A stretch of DNA of 64,000 bases. Origin: Hyphomicrobiales bacterium (GTDB lineage Bacteria > Pseudomonadota > Alphaproteobacteria > Rhizobiales > RI-29). A program made the translations under genes and the position numbers. Position 1 is the stretch's first letter; the number at the start of each line of letters is the position of its first letter. The DNA is taken from positions 1 to 64,000 of the forward strand of contig WGLQ01000015.1 in NCBI GenBank assembly GCA_016125495.1. The letters are read 5' to 3'. Of this stretch, positions 18,706 through 28,112 are shown in pieces. Under the pieces are notes generated by a model. It saw nothing but the letters and a program-made list of their open reading frames with translations. It was not told where the DNA came from and did no database searches.

Positions 18706-20016
18706 TCAGACCCGCAGCGCGAACGACCGCTGCGTCAAGGGCGAGGTCGCCCTCAGACGACCGTAAACCGTCATCGCCGTGCCGACGAGACCGCCGAGAA
18801 CCTGCAGCATCCGGGTCACCTGGTCACCGAACTCGATGATCGAGGAGGCCGATAGATCGAGACCGACCAACGGCCCGACGAGCGGCAGGATGGTCGAAAG
18901 GGAGGTGATGATCGCCCCCCAGATCGTGAGGGATTGCCCCCACCATTTCGGTGCACTGGACATGTCGGTGTCATCCTTTCCTGATTTGCGGGACTGATGC
19001 GGTGGTCGGGGCGTCTCGACCCGCGGCATCGGGGCCGGGACGGCGGCCTCGTTGGCGCGCCGCGTGATGTCGTCGAGGCGGGCGATCCAGCCACGCCCGA
19101 AGCGCCAGAAGTGGGGGAGCGAACGGTAGTGCCGGCGCCGGAGGTCGCCATAGGCGGCAATCGCCACCCGTGGATCGCTTCGATGTGCGGCCGCGAGGGT
19201 GAGGGGGCCGATCTCACCGTCGACCTCGGCGCCGACAGCGGACTGGAGAAAGCGCGCGGCCCGCGCCGGGCCCTGGTTCACGGAACAGTCGAAGTGGAGG
19301 AGTGAAAGACCGGCAGGCAATAGTCCGGCTTTCGAGACGGTCCAGTAACGTCGATGATAAATCTCGCGAACGAGGTCGGAACCAATCGACTTCAACGCAG
19401 CAACGAGGCGAGGCCGGGAGCCGCCGTCGATGGCTTCGCCGAGGTGACGCGCGAAAACCTCGAGTGTGATTCCCTGATTGGTCTCTCCACCCGGATCGTG
19501 CGGATCGTTCGACCATCCTCCCTCGTGACGCAGGACATGAGCGAGCGCGGCGAGAAAATCGATATTTTCCTCTCCATGAAATGGAACCGTCACACCGGCG
19601 GGCCAGCGCAGCCCGAGAAGACGGGAGGCTGGATAGCGCGCCACGCTGACGCTGTCGGACTGGTTGCCACCCAGCACCTCGACATGGTCGCGCGAGCGTT
19701 CGAGCAGGAAGGCAACGTGGCCCGAGCGCGGGTCGCTGCCGCGGCTGAAAACCGCGATGGCGCCGGGCAGGGGGACGTCGGTCGACACGCCCCAGTCGAG
19801 ATAGGACCGGGCGAGCAGGGAACGCGAGCCCCGCAAGCCGACGCGCTCGAGGGCGGCGCCGACGAAGGCGGCGCACCAGGGTGTCTCGTCCGAGCGGACC
19901 CAATTCTGTCCGGCCTCCCGCGCATACCGCACGATGCGCTCGTTGTGGCCGGAGCCTGGCACTTCCCTGGTGCCGTGCTCGCGAAAGGCCTCGGACAGCC
20001 ACGGCGGGGGAGACAT
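18706..20016 (-). CDS. GTA endolysin: peptidase-like domain, GH108 lysozyme and holin-like tail in one protein
   Basis: This 436-residue protein has GGAGGT before its ATG. Residues 1-145 look like the TIGR02594/CHAP-type hydrolases, with C48 (ETPWCAAFVGA) and H100 (PRSGHVAFLL). Residues of about 150-325 are a glycoside hydrolase 108-type muramidase with the signature HEGGWSNDPHDPGGETNQG, catalytic E165, and a C-terminal peptidoglycan-binding part (NQGPARAARFLQ). After a basic linker, the last 75 or so residues carry two hydrophobic segments (IITSLSTILPLVGPLVGL; MLQVLGGLVGTAMTVYG) like a small holin or a membrane anchor. No signal peptide is seen. Placed directly after the megatron gene, it most likely lyses the cell to release GTA particles. 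Confidence 0.85.
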   Translation of the reverse strand: MSPPPWLSEAFREHGTREVPGSGHNERIVRYAREAGQNWVRSDETPWCAAFVGAALERVGLRGSRSLLARSYLDWGVSTDVPLPGAIAVFSRGSDPRSGHVAFLLERSRDHVEVLGGNQSDSVSVARYPASRLLGLRWPAGVTVPFHGEENIDFLAALAHVLRHEGGWSNDPHDPGGETNQGITLEVFARHLGEAIDGGSRPRLVAALKSIGSDLVREIYHRRYWTVSKAGLLPAGLSLLHFDCSVNQGPARAARFLQSAVGAEVDGEIGPLTLAAAHRSDPRVAIAAYGDLRRRHYRSLPHFWRFGRGWIARLDDITRRANEAAVPAPMPRVETPRPPHQSRKSGKDDTDMSSAPKWWGQSLTIWGAIITSLSTILPLVGPLVGLDLSASSIIEFGDQVTRMLQVLGGLVGTAMTVYGRLRATSPLTQRSFALRV

Positions 20017-20088
20017 GGGCAGACCTCCATTGTTTGGACGAACGGGGCAAGCGGTCGCGGCGGCGCTGGCCTTGGCTGCAACCGGCGC

Positions 20089-23000
20089 TCAGAGAACCGC
20101 GAGCAGGGCTTCGCGGGCGGCACCGGGGCCGACGAGGGCACTCAACTGGCGGACGCGCACACGGTAGGTGGATTGTGGAGAACCGAAATCGGCAATCTGT
20201 TGGGCCGCCGTATAGACGACCTCGGGATCAACAGTCGTCCACGAGCGGCGCACGGAGAGGCCATCGAGAACCTCGATCAGATAGCTCTCATCCACCTCGC
20301 CGAGTGGAACCTCCGCCAGATGCCATCCGTCACCGCCGATGCGCGTTCGTCTCGTCCAAGCGAAGATGACGTCACCAGCCGAGACCCGCGCGCGCAAATG
20401 CACAGGTGCCAGCGGCCGCAGCGCCGCACCGCTGAAGGCGTGCGAGCGCGCGGTCCAGGAGGCGTGTGCGATATCGCGGCTCGGGGGACCGAAACGCCAT
20501 TCGGTCGCCAGGCCGACATCGTCGAGCGAGAGTGGCAACGGCGTCTCAGCACCATCGATGAGCGCGCATCGCCGACCGGGCGGCACGCTCGGCGCCATTT
20601 CGACATCGCTGCCGAAGCGCCCCCGCAGCAGTCGGGTGATGCGGTAACGGCTTGCGGCGACAGGCTCGGCACGGGCGAACTGCAGAAGTTCCCAGCCAGT
20701 GTCCTGTTCGACAGCGAGAAGATTGCCGCCGGCGAGCACGAGTGCATCCGGAAGCGAAGTCAGCGCCCCCCTCGCCAGCTCGATCTCGCAGGTCCCTGCA
20801 TTGTCCCAGCGCGCCAGGGGCCCCGCAGTGAGCGGCGTTGCCAGGGTGCCGAGGACGGCCCGCCGTCGCACCGTCACAGGAGCAGCGACGACACCACCAG
20901 GCGCCTCGCGCAGAACGGAAACGGCGCCCGGCCATGGCGTTTGATCGCACATGACGAACGAACCGATCTGACCGCCTCCGCCTTCGGCGAACGGCAGGTC
21001 CAGAAAAAGCAGATCGCTCGCGCCGTGCACCGCCGGCAGTGCGATCGATGCCTGCGTTTCGGTTTCTCCGAGCACTCCGTAGATCGTCGGGTCGACGGGG
21101 CGCGCCTCGATCGCGAGCGAATCGCCGAGACCGACCGAGACCACACGCAGGCGGGAGGTGGTTTGCGCGGAGGACAACACGATATGATCCCCGGGTTCGA
21201 TCGCGAGCGCACTCGGGGGCAACGTCGCTCGAGCCTCCTCTCGTGCGGTCCAGGTCTCGTGAAGCCAAAGGTCGGCGATCGCCTGGGCGGCACCGTCACC
21301 GAGGGCGAGGGGGACTTCCGCGACCGCGACGCGCTCGGTGTGGCCAGCGAGCCGGCGGCTTTCCACCGCGGACTGGCGGTAGTCGAGAGCGGGGTTCACG
21401 TAGGCGATACGCGCGGAGGAGGGCAATTCCGCCTCCTCCGCCCGGCGGACGGTGACGAGCGGAGCACCGGGCGCAGTCTCCACGAGCCCGTCACGGTCGA
21501 ACGTGGCGGCGAGGGCGGAACGGTTGCGAGGGCGAAAGGCGATGTCGGCGCCGATCTCGATGCTATCGAAGAAGTACGCGAGTTCGAGCGGCTGAAGCGC
21601 CTGGCGTGCCGAGCCGAGCCGATCGATCAAATACCCTTCCACGAAGCCATGCAGCTGCGATGCGTCGCCCACCGAATGGCCGTGATCGTCGAGGATCGCT
21701 CGCACCACGGCTGCCAACGAGGAGCCGGACGTACGACCGTTGAGCCAATGGCCCCGTGCCCAGTTGTGGCCGTCGCCCCAAACCTCGATGGCCAGTGGGA
21801 ACGCTGGGTAGGGCCGAGCGTCCCAAGCATAGACATAGACCCGTTCGATATCCAACATGCGGCCGGGATAGTGGGGCGACTGCGGATTGTCGTCCTCGGA
21901 GAAGTCCGGTCTGGTGGAATCGAAAAATCCGATCAGCGCTTCGAGATAGCGACGCTGCATGAGGTCGTCGCGCTTTCCAAGAGAGAAATGCGGCAACGCC
22001 GACTCTGCGCTCTTGGGATCGTAGAAGACGTTGGGCTGGTTGGCGCCGAGGTCGACGGCAGGGCAGCCGGCCTCGGTCAGCCAAATCGGCTTGGAGCGCG
22101 GAACCCAGCCGGTCGGGGTTGCCGATTCCACTCCTCCCGGGCGGTCGAAGTGCTGGTTCGACCACCACGACCAGATATCCTTCGGGCGGAACACCCACGG
22201 CTTGCCGAGGCCATCGGTGATCGCCACCCGGTTCTGGGCCCTGCGGTCGGTCTCGCTCGGGTAGTACCAGTCGAAGTATTCCCCTCCACGTATGTTGGAG
22301 CGCAGATAAGCGAGGTCGTATATGCCGGCGGGGGCGGTGGCGGCATCGAGGGGACTGATGCCCGACCGCCAATCCGACAAGGGCCAGTACGCATCGATGC
22401 CGACGGCATCGATCGCGGGCGATGCCCAGAGCTTGTCGAGATGGAAATGTACGTCGCCGCTGCCATCCGCCGGCTGATGACCGAAGAATTCGCTCCAATC
22501 CGCGCCGTACGTGATACGCGCGGAGGGGCCGAGAATCGCCCGGACATCGGCCGCCAGCGCGACGAGAGCATCGACGAACGGATACCCCCCGGTGCCATCA
22601 CGAACGCTCGTCAGGCCGCGAAGCTCCGATCCGATCAGAAAGGCATCGACGCCTCCGGCGAGCGCGCAGAGATGCGCATAATGCAGGACGAAACGGCGCA
22701 GGGACCATTCCGCCGGGCCGGAATAGACGATTTCACCTGAGACGATGGAAAAGTCGGTGGGAGCGGCGAGGCCGACGAAGGCGGCGATTTGCGATGCGGC
22801 CGCCGTGGTGCGATCAGCCGTTCCGGGCAGACCGGCGGCTGGGGTCACCGTGATGCGTCCCCGCCAGGGATATGCCCCCTGCAAGGTGGCGCCATAGGGA
22901 TCGGGCAATGCGTTCGCGGGTGGCACGTCCATGAGGACGAACGGATTGAAAGTGACGGCGAGGCCACGTGACTTGAGGTCGGCAATCGCGGCGAGCACCG

Positions 23001-24039
23001 AGCGATCGCTCGGCGTGCCGCCATAGGCGGGGCGACCTTCGATCGTCGAGACGACGTGGGCATCGGCGCGGTCGAGGCCAGCAACCCGCCATGGGTAGGG
23101 CAGCGTCACCTTGGTTGCGCCCTCCACGGCTGGTCGAATGCGGCAGTCGCCAGCCCGGAGATCATCGCCGAACCAGGCGACGACGAGTGCGGAATTGCGA
23201 ACGGAGGGCAATTCGGCCTGCAGTTGATCGATCGAGACACTCCAATCCGTGCCCCCCGAGAATGCATGCACGTTTTCCGCAACCGTGACGCCCGGGCCGG
23301 CGCTTCGCGTGACCTCGGTCGTGTCGTAGGCGAACTCCCCCGATGCGGGGATGATATTGATGGCCGCGATGCTGCGGTTGAAGTCGTCGACGACCCGGAC
23401 CACCTCGAAACTCAGTTGCGGAATGCGATTGCCGAAAGGCGTGAGGTCGAGATCCTCGAAGACGATGTAGGCGAGTCCCCGGAATCCGGGGACCGAGCCG
23501 GCACCTTCGACCGCCTCGATGAGACTGTCCGGAAGCTGGTCCTGCGTTCCCCGGTGCAACCGTGTGAGGTGAAGGGAGAGGTCGAGCGGCTCGCCGTCGG
23601 CCCAGACCCGTCCGATCCGCGTGATCTCGCCCTCGCAGAGCCCGACCGCAAAGCTCGCGTGGTAGGTATAATCGGTTCGCGTGCCCCCACCCGAACCGCC
23701 AACGCCCTTGCCGCCACCGCCGAGGCCCGACGTCACGGCGCGCTCCTCGATGGGGCGCGCCCAGATGACCTGACCGGAAAGGCGCGTGGTCCCGTAGACC
23801 CGCGCGATCGCGGCCCCCTCGGTCGACCCCAGAACGCGCAGTTCGGATAGTCGCGGCCCCTCGACCACGCCCGACTGGCCCGATGCCCCGAACAGGGCCT
23901 GGTCGATGAGGCCACCCGCAAAGGCGCCGACGGCCTGGCCGATCGCTGCGCCCGTGATCGTCGTGCCGAGCAGCGAAACGGCCGGGATGACCTGAGCCCC
24001 GATCGCAGCTCCAGCCACGCCGAGTGCGAGTGTCGCCAT
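20089..24039 (-). CDS. g15: GTA megatron / host-specificity protein (g15)
   Basis: This 1316-residue protein matches RcGTA g15 in size and position. A glycine-rich hydrophobic N-terminus (VAGAAIGAQVIPAVSLLGTT) is followed by a tail-assembly region, a TIM-barrel-like central part (around 420-760, with YGADWSEFFG, DAVGIDAYWPL and IWLTEAGCPAVD) and a phage tail fibre-hub region to the end. In the RcGTA particle this protein forms the tail tip that contacts the recipient. The ATG at 24039 lies 14 bases after the g14 stop; longer in-frame starts would overlap g14. Confidence 0.95.
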   Translation of the reverse strand: MATLALGVAGAAIGAQVIPAVSLLGTTITGAAIGQAVGAFAGGLIDQALFGASGQSGVVEGPRLSELRVLGSTEGAAIARVYGTTRLSGQVIWARPIEERAVTSGLGGGGKGVGGSGGGTRTDYTYHASFAVGLCEGEITRIGRVWADGEPLDLSLHLTRLHRGTQDQLPDSLIEAVEGAGSVPGFRGLAYIVFEDLDLTPFGNRIPQLSFEVVRVVDDFNRSIAAINIIPASGEFAYDTTEVTRSAGPGVTVAENVHAFSGGTDWSVSIDQLQAELPSVRNSALVVAWFGDDLRAGDCRIRPAVEGATKVTLPYPWRVAGLDRADAHVVSTIEGRPAYGGTPSDRSVLAAIADLKSRGLAVTFNPFVLMDVPPANALPDPYGATLQGAYPWRGRITVTPAAGLPGTADRTTAAASQIAAFVGLAAPTDFSIVSGEIVYSGPAEWSLRRFVLHYAHLCALAGGVDAFLIGSELRGLTSVRDGTGGYPFVDALVALAADVRAILGPSARITYGADWSEFFGHQPADGSGDVHFHLDKLWASPAIDAVGIDAYWPLSDWRSGISPLDAATAPAGIYDLAYLRSNIRGGEYFDWYYPSETDRRAQNRVAITDGLGKPWVFRPKDIWSWWSNQHFDRPGGVESATPTGWVPRSKPIWLTEAGCPAVDLGANQPNVFYDPKSAESALPHFSLGKRDDLMQRRYLEALIGFFDSTRPDFSEDDNPQSPHYPGRMLDIERVYVYAWDARPYPAFPLAIEVWGDGHNWARGHWLNGRTSGSSLAAVVRAILDDHGHSVGDASQLHGFVEGYLIDRLGSARQALQPLELAYFFDSIEIGADIAFRPRNRSALAATFDRDGLVETAPGAPLVTVRRAEEAELPSSARIAYVNPALDYRQSAVESRRLAGHTERVAVAEVPLALGDGAAQAIADLWLHETWTAREEARATLPPSALAIEPGDHIVLSSAQTTSRLRVVSVGLGDSLAIEARPVDPTIYGVLGETETQASIALPAVHGASDLLFLDLPFAEGGGGQIGSFVMCDQTPWPGAVSVLREAPGGVVAAPVTVRRRAVLGTLATPLTAGPLARWDNAGTCEIELARGALTSLPDALVLAGGNLLAVEQDTGWELLQFARAEPVAASRYRITRLLRGRFGSDVEMAPSVPPGRRCALIDGAETPLPLSLDDVGLATEWRFGPPSRDIAHASWTARSHAFSGAALRPLAPVHLRARVSAGDVIFAWTRRTRIGGDGWHLAEVPLGEVDESYLIEVLDGLSVRRSWTTVDPEVVYTAAQQIADFGSPQSTYRVRVRQLSALVGPGAAREALLAVL

Positions 24040-24053
24040 GGTCGAACTCCGTA

Positions 24054-24500
24054 CTAGAGGTCGGTCAGTCCAGGAAGCGAAAAGAGACCGGCGATGCGCC
24101 GACGCCACCATGGACCGAGCGCGACCTCGGCCACGCAATGACCCTCCTGGGCGTGGATCATGCGGTCGGGACTGGAAAGAATGGCGACGTGCTTGGCGGG
24201 CCCATGCAGGCGCGGACGAAAAATCACGACGTCGCCCGCCTCGAGGCGGTTTCGCGCCTCGTGCACGAGATGACGCCGAGCCACCTCCAACAGGGGCTCA
24301 CCGGCGTCGAGTTCCGCCCACTCACGGGTGTAGGGTCGTAGCGCCTCGGGTTCGGGTCCGACGAGGGATCGCCAGACGCCGCGCACGAGACCGAGGCAAT
24401 CACAACCGACGCCGAGGAGGCTCGCCTGATGCGCGTAGGGCGTGGCGAGCCAGCGCCGTGCCTCGGCGACGACGCGCGCGCGCGACAGGGCATCCTCCAT
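24054..24500 (-). CDS. g14: GTA tail peptidase, NlpC/P60 family (g14)
   Basis: This 148-residue protein shows the NlpC/P60 catalytic pieces: GVGCDCLGLVRGVW with the nucleophile Cys, PAKHVAILSS with His, and a following HAQEG. It matches the GTA-specific cell-wall peptidase that digests recipient peptidoglycan for DNA entry. Its ATG shares one base with the g13 stop (TGATG), showing coupled translation. Confidence 0.95.
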   Translation of the reverse strand: MEDALSRARVVAEARRWLATPYAHQASLLGVGCDCLGLVRGVWRSLVGPEPEALRPYTREWAELDAGEPLLEVARRHLVHEARNRLEAGDVVIFRPRLHGPAKHVAILSSPDRMIHAQEGHCVAEVALGPWWRRRIAGLFSLPGLTDL

Positions 24501-25387
24501 CAGCGTATACTCCCGCCGCGCGGACCATCGCCGGCGCGCGCGACCGAGAGGACGAAATCATTCCCGGGCATATGCGGAAATCCCCTGAAGTTGACGGCGT
24601 TGGAGAAACGGTCGCGGCAGGTCGCCAGGCGTTTGTCGCAGCCGGCGGTGAGACGGATCACATCGCCGGGAAGCACCGGCCCCGCAGGCGCGTGCCAGAG
24701 TTCGAGGGCGTCGCCGTCGGCATCGCGGACATGGCGCCGAATCTCGACGGCGGCGCCGGCGTTCGCCCCTGAAATCCAACGCAGGAGGCCGTGCGTGAAC
24801 CACCCAGAGGAAAATGCGGAAAGGCCGGAGACGCGATAGTGCCGCGGCCCCACGACGGCGGTGATGACCGCATCGCCCGTGAATTGGGGAGAGGAAAGTG
24901 AGATTCCGCAGCGCGCATCCCCGAGGTCGGCATCGCATGTGAACTGGTAAAGGCGCCCGCGCGGCTGCTGGAGTCGGTTGGAGAGCCCGCGTACCTCCGC
25001 CTTGAACGCGGCACCCGCACGATCCACCTCGCCGATCGTGCCGGAGCGGATGAGAACCCGTTCGGCGACATCGTTCCAGTTGACCCGGTGGATCTCGATG
25101 ACAGCGGCGTCGAAGAGGCCGTTGGCGAGGTCCTGTTCCGTCAAGGTGGCGTCGGAGAGTGCGCTCTCGACGTCGAAATCATCCACCTGCAAGCCGACGG
25201 TCTGACGCATCTCACTGGCGCTCAGACCACTGCTCGCGCGATAGATCGTGCCGTCGAATTCGAGGTCGCGATCATGATCGGTGAAGCCGAGGACCACGCC
25301 GTCGCGTCGCTCGACCCGCCAGCACCAACAGAGGGTCGTCACTCCCGATGCCAGATGGACCGCGAGTCCGGCCGGAAGCGTCCTCAT
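24500..25387 (-). CDS. g13: GTA tail hub protein (g13, DUF2163)
   Basis: This 295-residue protein has the DUF2163 N-terminal region (LCWCWRVERRDGVVLGFTDH, typical opening) and the BR0599-type C-terminal part with cysteines (GDARCGISLSS; TAGCDKRLATCRDRF; NFRGFPHMPGND). In RcGTA it forms the tail hub that joins the distal tail to the megatron. The ATG overlaps the g12 stop (ATGA). An upstream extension of the frame lies within g12 and is ignored. Confidence 0.94.
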   Translation of the reverse strand: MRTLPAGLAVHLASGVTTLCWCWRVERRDGVVLGFTDHDRDLEFDGTIYRASSGLSASEMRQTVGLQVDDFDVESALSDATLTEQDLANGLFDAAVIEIHRVNWNDVAERVLIRSGTIGEVDRAGAAFKAEVRGLSNRLQQPRGRLYQFTCDADLGDARCGISLSSPQFTGDAVITAVVGPRHYRVSGLSAFSSGWFTHGLLRWISGANAGAAVEIRRHVRDADGDALELWHAPAGPVLPGDVIRLTAGCDKRLATCRDRFSNAVNFRGFPHMPGNDFVLSVARAGDGPRGGSIR

Positions 25388-26019
25388 GGGCGAACCTCGA
25401 CGATCGGGATGCTCGGAATGGCGCCGTGACGGAATCCGGCAATGTTGATTTCCAGGCTGTCGGTGTCGAAGCGCACGGGCACGTCGAACTCGAATCCGGC
25501 GGTAACGACCGCACCGGGCGGCGGAACATCGCCAGGAAGGAACGATATGATGCCAGTGGTCGTGTCGATCATAAATGAACTCCCCTCGACCAGTTCCAGG
25601 CCATCGACCGCGAGGCGAACCGAGCCGGAAACGGGCTTTTCGATCGCGCGCACCCACGGATTCGCGGCGCCATAACGCTTGACGAGCCGAAAATCGGACG
25701 TGACGCCGTCTCCGGTTCCGAGAACCTGATCGCCCGGCACCACTGGAGACTGCGGCGATCCGGAGCGGAAATCGGCATGATCCTTGAAGCGGAAGGCGTG
25801 CAGGCGGCCGCGCCGCTCCTCGAAGAAGGCGAGGACTTCGTGGATGTCGTCGAGATCGCGGACGCCATAGCCCGCGTTGTAGCTCCGGCGCGAGTCCGCC
25901 CAGCGGCTGTTGCGCTCCTCCCGCCCCGAACCGAGCACGACGACTTCGGTGCGGCGGCTCGGACCACCCGTTGCGCCGAGCGAAACCCCAGTCGGAAACC
26001 TGACCTCGTGAAATGCCAT
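25384..26019 (-). CDS. g12: GTA distal tail protein (g12, DUF2460)
   Basis: This 211-residue protein has the DUF2460 signatures: start MAFHEVRFPTGVSLGATGGP, RRSYNAGYGVRDLDDIHEVL, FFEERRGRLHAFRFKDHADF. RcGTA g12 forms the ring at the tail end. It lies 54 bases after the tape-measure gene, the largest gap in the tail section, and overlaps g13 by four bases. Confidence 0.95.
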   Translation of the reverse strand: MAFHEVRFPTGVSLGATGGPSRRTEVVVLGSGREERNSRWADSRRSYNAGYGVRDLDDIHEVLAFFEERRGRLHAFRFKDHADFRSGSPQSPVVPGDQVLGTGDGVTSDFRLVKRYGAANPWVRAIEKPVSGSVRLAVDGLELVEGSSFMIDTTTGIISFLPGDVPPPGAVVTAGFEFDVPVRFDTDSLEINIAGFRHGAIPSIPIVEVRP

Positions 26020-26073
26020 GCCGTCTCTCCTGGAATGAACCGGGCGAACCGATACGGGGGGTCGCTCGACGGA

Positions 26074-26655
26074 TCAGAGATTGCGCCGGCCGCGTGCGAC
26101 GGCTCGCGACAGGAGCGCCGTGAGTTGCCCCTCGGAGCGCCGGAACCCCTCGACGTCGGGAGTGGAGATCGACACGTTGACGACGGTGCCGGCGCCGGAT
26201 CCCGCAGCGACTCCGAGACGTCCGTCGGAGCCACGGCGTAGGGGAAGTATGGCCTCGGCTCCACGTTCACCTGCGATGCCGAGTTCGCCCCGCCCGAAGG
26301 AGAACGCAACGGGAGACGAAACAACGCCGCCCGATGCGAAGGCCGTGACGCCGGGACGCCCGGGTACCCCGCCCATGGCGAAGGGCGCCGCCCCCGCCAG
26401 CAACTGGCCGAAGACCGATCCGATCGCATTCTCGAGGGGGCGAAATGCCGCCTTGAGGGCGAGGTCCGAAAGACTGAGAGCAAGGCGACGCAGACGATCC
26501 TCCAGGGACTGCCCCTTGACCGCGACATCGACGAAGGCGCGTGACATGTGCTGGGCGAAGCTCTGACCGAGCCGGGACATGTCGGCCAGCGCGCGCTGCG
26601 CCGCGGCGGTATCGACCTCGACAGAAAAACGCAGATCGTCCGAGAATTCGTCCAT
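26074..26655 (-). CDS. g11: GTA tape-measure protein (g11)
   Basis: This 193-residue protein is short for a tape measure, as expected for the short GTA tail. It has a helical first half (AAAQRALADMSRLGQSFAQH) and a Gly/Ala-rich second half (GGVPGRPGVTAFASGGVV, GERGAEAILPLRRG), the latter common at the end of phage tape measures. Position between the tail chaperones and the distal tail protein supports the call. Confidence 0.92.
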   Translation of the reverse strand: MDEFSDDLRFSVEVDTAAAQRALADMSRLGQSFAQHMSRAFVDVAVKGQSLEDRLRRLALSLSDLALKAAFRPLENAIGSVFGQLLAGAAPFAMGGVPGRPGVTAFASGGVVSSPVAFSFGRGELGIAGERGAEAILPLRRGSDGRLGVAAGSGAGTVVNVSISTPDVEGFRRSEGQLTALLSRAVARGRRNL

Positions 26656-26668
26656 ACTCGCGCCCTCC

Positions 26669-26902
26669 TCAATTGTCCGGATAACGCGCCATGAGCGCGA
26701 GAAGGTCGGCTCTCAATGGAGCTCCCGCGACATCGAAGCGCCCCTCGAGGCCGCGGATGGCGGCATCGAGTTCGATCGGGGTCATGGACCAGAATTCGCG
26801 GGGCGAAAGCCGAAGAACGCCGAGTCCCAGGGCCATCGCGTCGTCCCAGGGAAAGAGCCTGGTGCGAGCCAGCGCACCCCACTGTCGCGTGCAACCGCTC
26901 AT
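26669..26902 (-). CDS. g10.1: GTA tail assembly chaperone (g10.1)
   Basis: This 77-residue protein contains the LGLGVLRLSPREFWSMTPIE segment typical of the small tail-assembly chaperone between g10 and the tape measure. It overlaps the g10 stop by four bases (ATGA). No classic slippery heptamer is seen at the junction, so re-initiation rather than frameshifting is likely. Confidence 0.9.
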   Translation of the reverse strand: MSGCTRQWGALARTRLFPWDDAMALGLGVLRLSPREFWSMTPIELDAAIRGLEGRFDVAGAPLRADLLALMARYPDN

Positions 26903-27219
26903 GAGTTGGAGCCCGACGGAAAGGCGCCAGCCAGGAGGCGGGCGACGATGGCGACGTAACCGGCCACACCATCGGGGCAGTCGAGCCGGGCAACATCCCC
27001 GTCGGATATCTCCTCACCGGCGCCGCGCAATCCAGCCCCGATGATGGAGATCGCATCGCGGGCGGCAAGTCGTCCGCCCGCCAGTCGCTCGGCGAGGGCC
27101 GAGAGGTCGGTGGCGCCAAGCCCCGATTCGAGTTCCGCCAGCGCGCCAAGGGTGAGAACGAGGCGACGCTCCCGGCCGCCCAGAACCGCGGATATCTCTC
27201 CGCGTCGTGCGTTCGCCAT
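26899..27219 (-). CDS. g10: GTA tail assembly chaperone (g10)
   Basis: This 106-residue protein has the GTA family pattern ANARRGEISAVLGGRERRLV and the helical region LGALAELESGLGATDLSALA, matching the g10 tail chaperone. The ATG at 27219 is preferred over a GTG six bases upstream because AGGA lies seven bases before the ATG. It overlaps g10.1 by four bases and follows the tail tube gene by ten. Confidence 0.92.
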   Translation of the reverse strand: MANARRGEISAVLGGRERRLVLTLGALAELESGLGATDLSALAERLAGGRLAARDAISIIGAGLRGAGEEISDGDVARLDCPDGVAGYVAIVARLLAGAFPSGSNS

Positions 27220-27229
27220 GGTCACTTCC

Positions 27230-27643
27230 TCATGCCGCCGTGAATGTCAGTTGGCCCGCGCTCTCCAGGGAGATTTCGAAGGTCAACTCGGCATCGTGAT
27301 TGCCAGCCAGTTCGAGAGCGGTTATCTGGAAGGGGCCGCTCATCGTCCCGAAGTCGGGGATCACGATCTGCCATTCGAGGATGGCGCCATCGAAGAACGC
27401 GGCCCTGATCGTCTCGTCGGAGGCAGCGTCCTTGAAGACGCCGGTGCCGGCGATGCGCGCCGAGCGCACACCCGCGCCGGAAAGCAATTCACGCCATCGG
27501 CCGGCCGATTCGGTGTGGGTCGAATCGACGGTCTGGGCGTTCAACGCGAGAGTGCGCGAGCGCAGCCCGGCGACGGTCGTGAACGTGCCGAGGCCGTTGG
27601 CGTCGACCTTGAGGAGGAGGTCGCGGCCACGTTGAGCAGCCAT
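27230..27643 (-). CDS. g9: GTA major tail tube protein (g9)
   Basis: This 137-residue protein is a TP901-1-type tail tube subunit: AAQRGRDLLLKVD start, LRSRTLALNAQTVDSTH, then RWRELLSGAG and FEISLESAGQLTFTAA at the end. It polymerises around the tape measure to form the tail. A good GGAGCCAGAC ribosome-binding site precedes the ATG, fitting high expression. Confidence 0.95.
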   Translation of the reverse strand: MAAQRGRDLLLKVDANGLGTFTTVAGLRSRTLALNAQTVDSTHTESAGRWRELLSGAGVRSARIAGTGVFKDAASDETIRAAFFDGAILEWQIVIPDFGTMSGPFQITALELAGNHDAELTFEISLESAGQLTFTAA

Positions 27644-27701
27644 GTCTGGCTCCTTTCCGATACGAGGACGATTATCTTGATGACGTCATGGCGCCGCCCA
27701 C

Positions 27702-28112
27702 TCAGAGCGGTTCGGTGACGGCGCGCCAGCGCATGCTCGCCCGAAAGCCTCCACCATCCTGGTCGGGCGTGAGCGTGGTCGAGACCTGCCGGAGATCGAC
27801 GAGGTGATGGCCGACGAGGGCCGGCGACGACGTCTCGAGGGCATCGCGGATTGCAGCGGCGATCGAAAGGGCCTGCCTACGGCCGGGTGCATCCGACCAG
27901 ATGTCGAGGGTGAGGACGTGCTCCGTGGCAGCGCATTCGCTCGTGCCGGCATCGATTTCGCTGGCGTTCGCAAAAACGACGTAGGGGCGCTCGGCATTGC
28001 GCGGAACATGATCGTGAATGCGCGCGCCGCCGAGGATGGAAAGAACACCGGGCGCTGCAACGAGGGTCTCGAAGAGCGCCCGCTGCAACGCCCAACCAGG
28101 TGCGGGGCTCAT
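27702..28112 (-). CDS. g8: GTA tail terminator (g8, DUF3168)
   Basis: This 136-residue protein is a DUF3168 member (LQRALFETLVAAPGVLSILG, RPYVVFANASEIDAGTSECA, HVLTLDIWSDAPGRRQALSI). In RcGTA it caps the tail at the head side. The ATG at 28112 has GGTGGAGG at good distance; a GTG at 28124 is a weaker choice. Its start overlaps the stop of a small open frame (see 28109-28270). Confidence 0.93.
   Translation of the reverse strand: MSPAPGWALQRALFETLVAAPGVLSILGGARIHDHVPRNAERPYVVFANASEIDAGTSECAATEHVLTLDIWSDAPGRRQALSIAAAIRDALETSSPALVGHHLVDLRQVSTTLTPDQDGGGFRASMRWRAVTEPL

Noticed and set aside
19354-22740. Long plus-strand open frame of 1128 codons
   Set aside because: It lies antisense to the g15 gene and is a typical high-GC shadow; its amino-acid composition is Arg/Gly-rich and matches no family.
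26899-26902. Programmed frameshift between the two tail chaperones
   Set aside because: Many phages do this, but no slippery heptamer is present and the second gene has its own ATG in an ATGA overlap.
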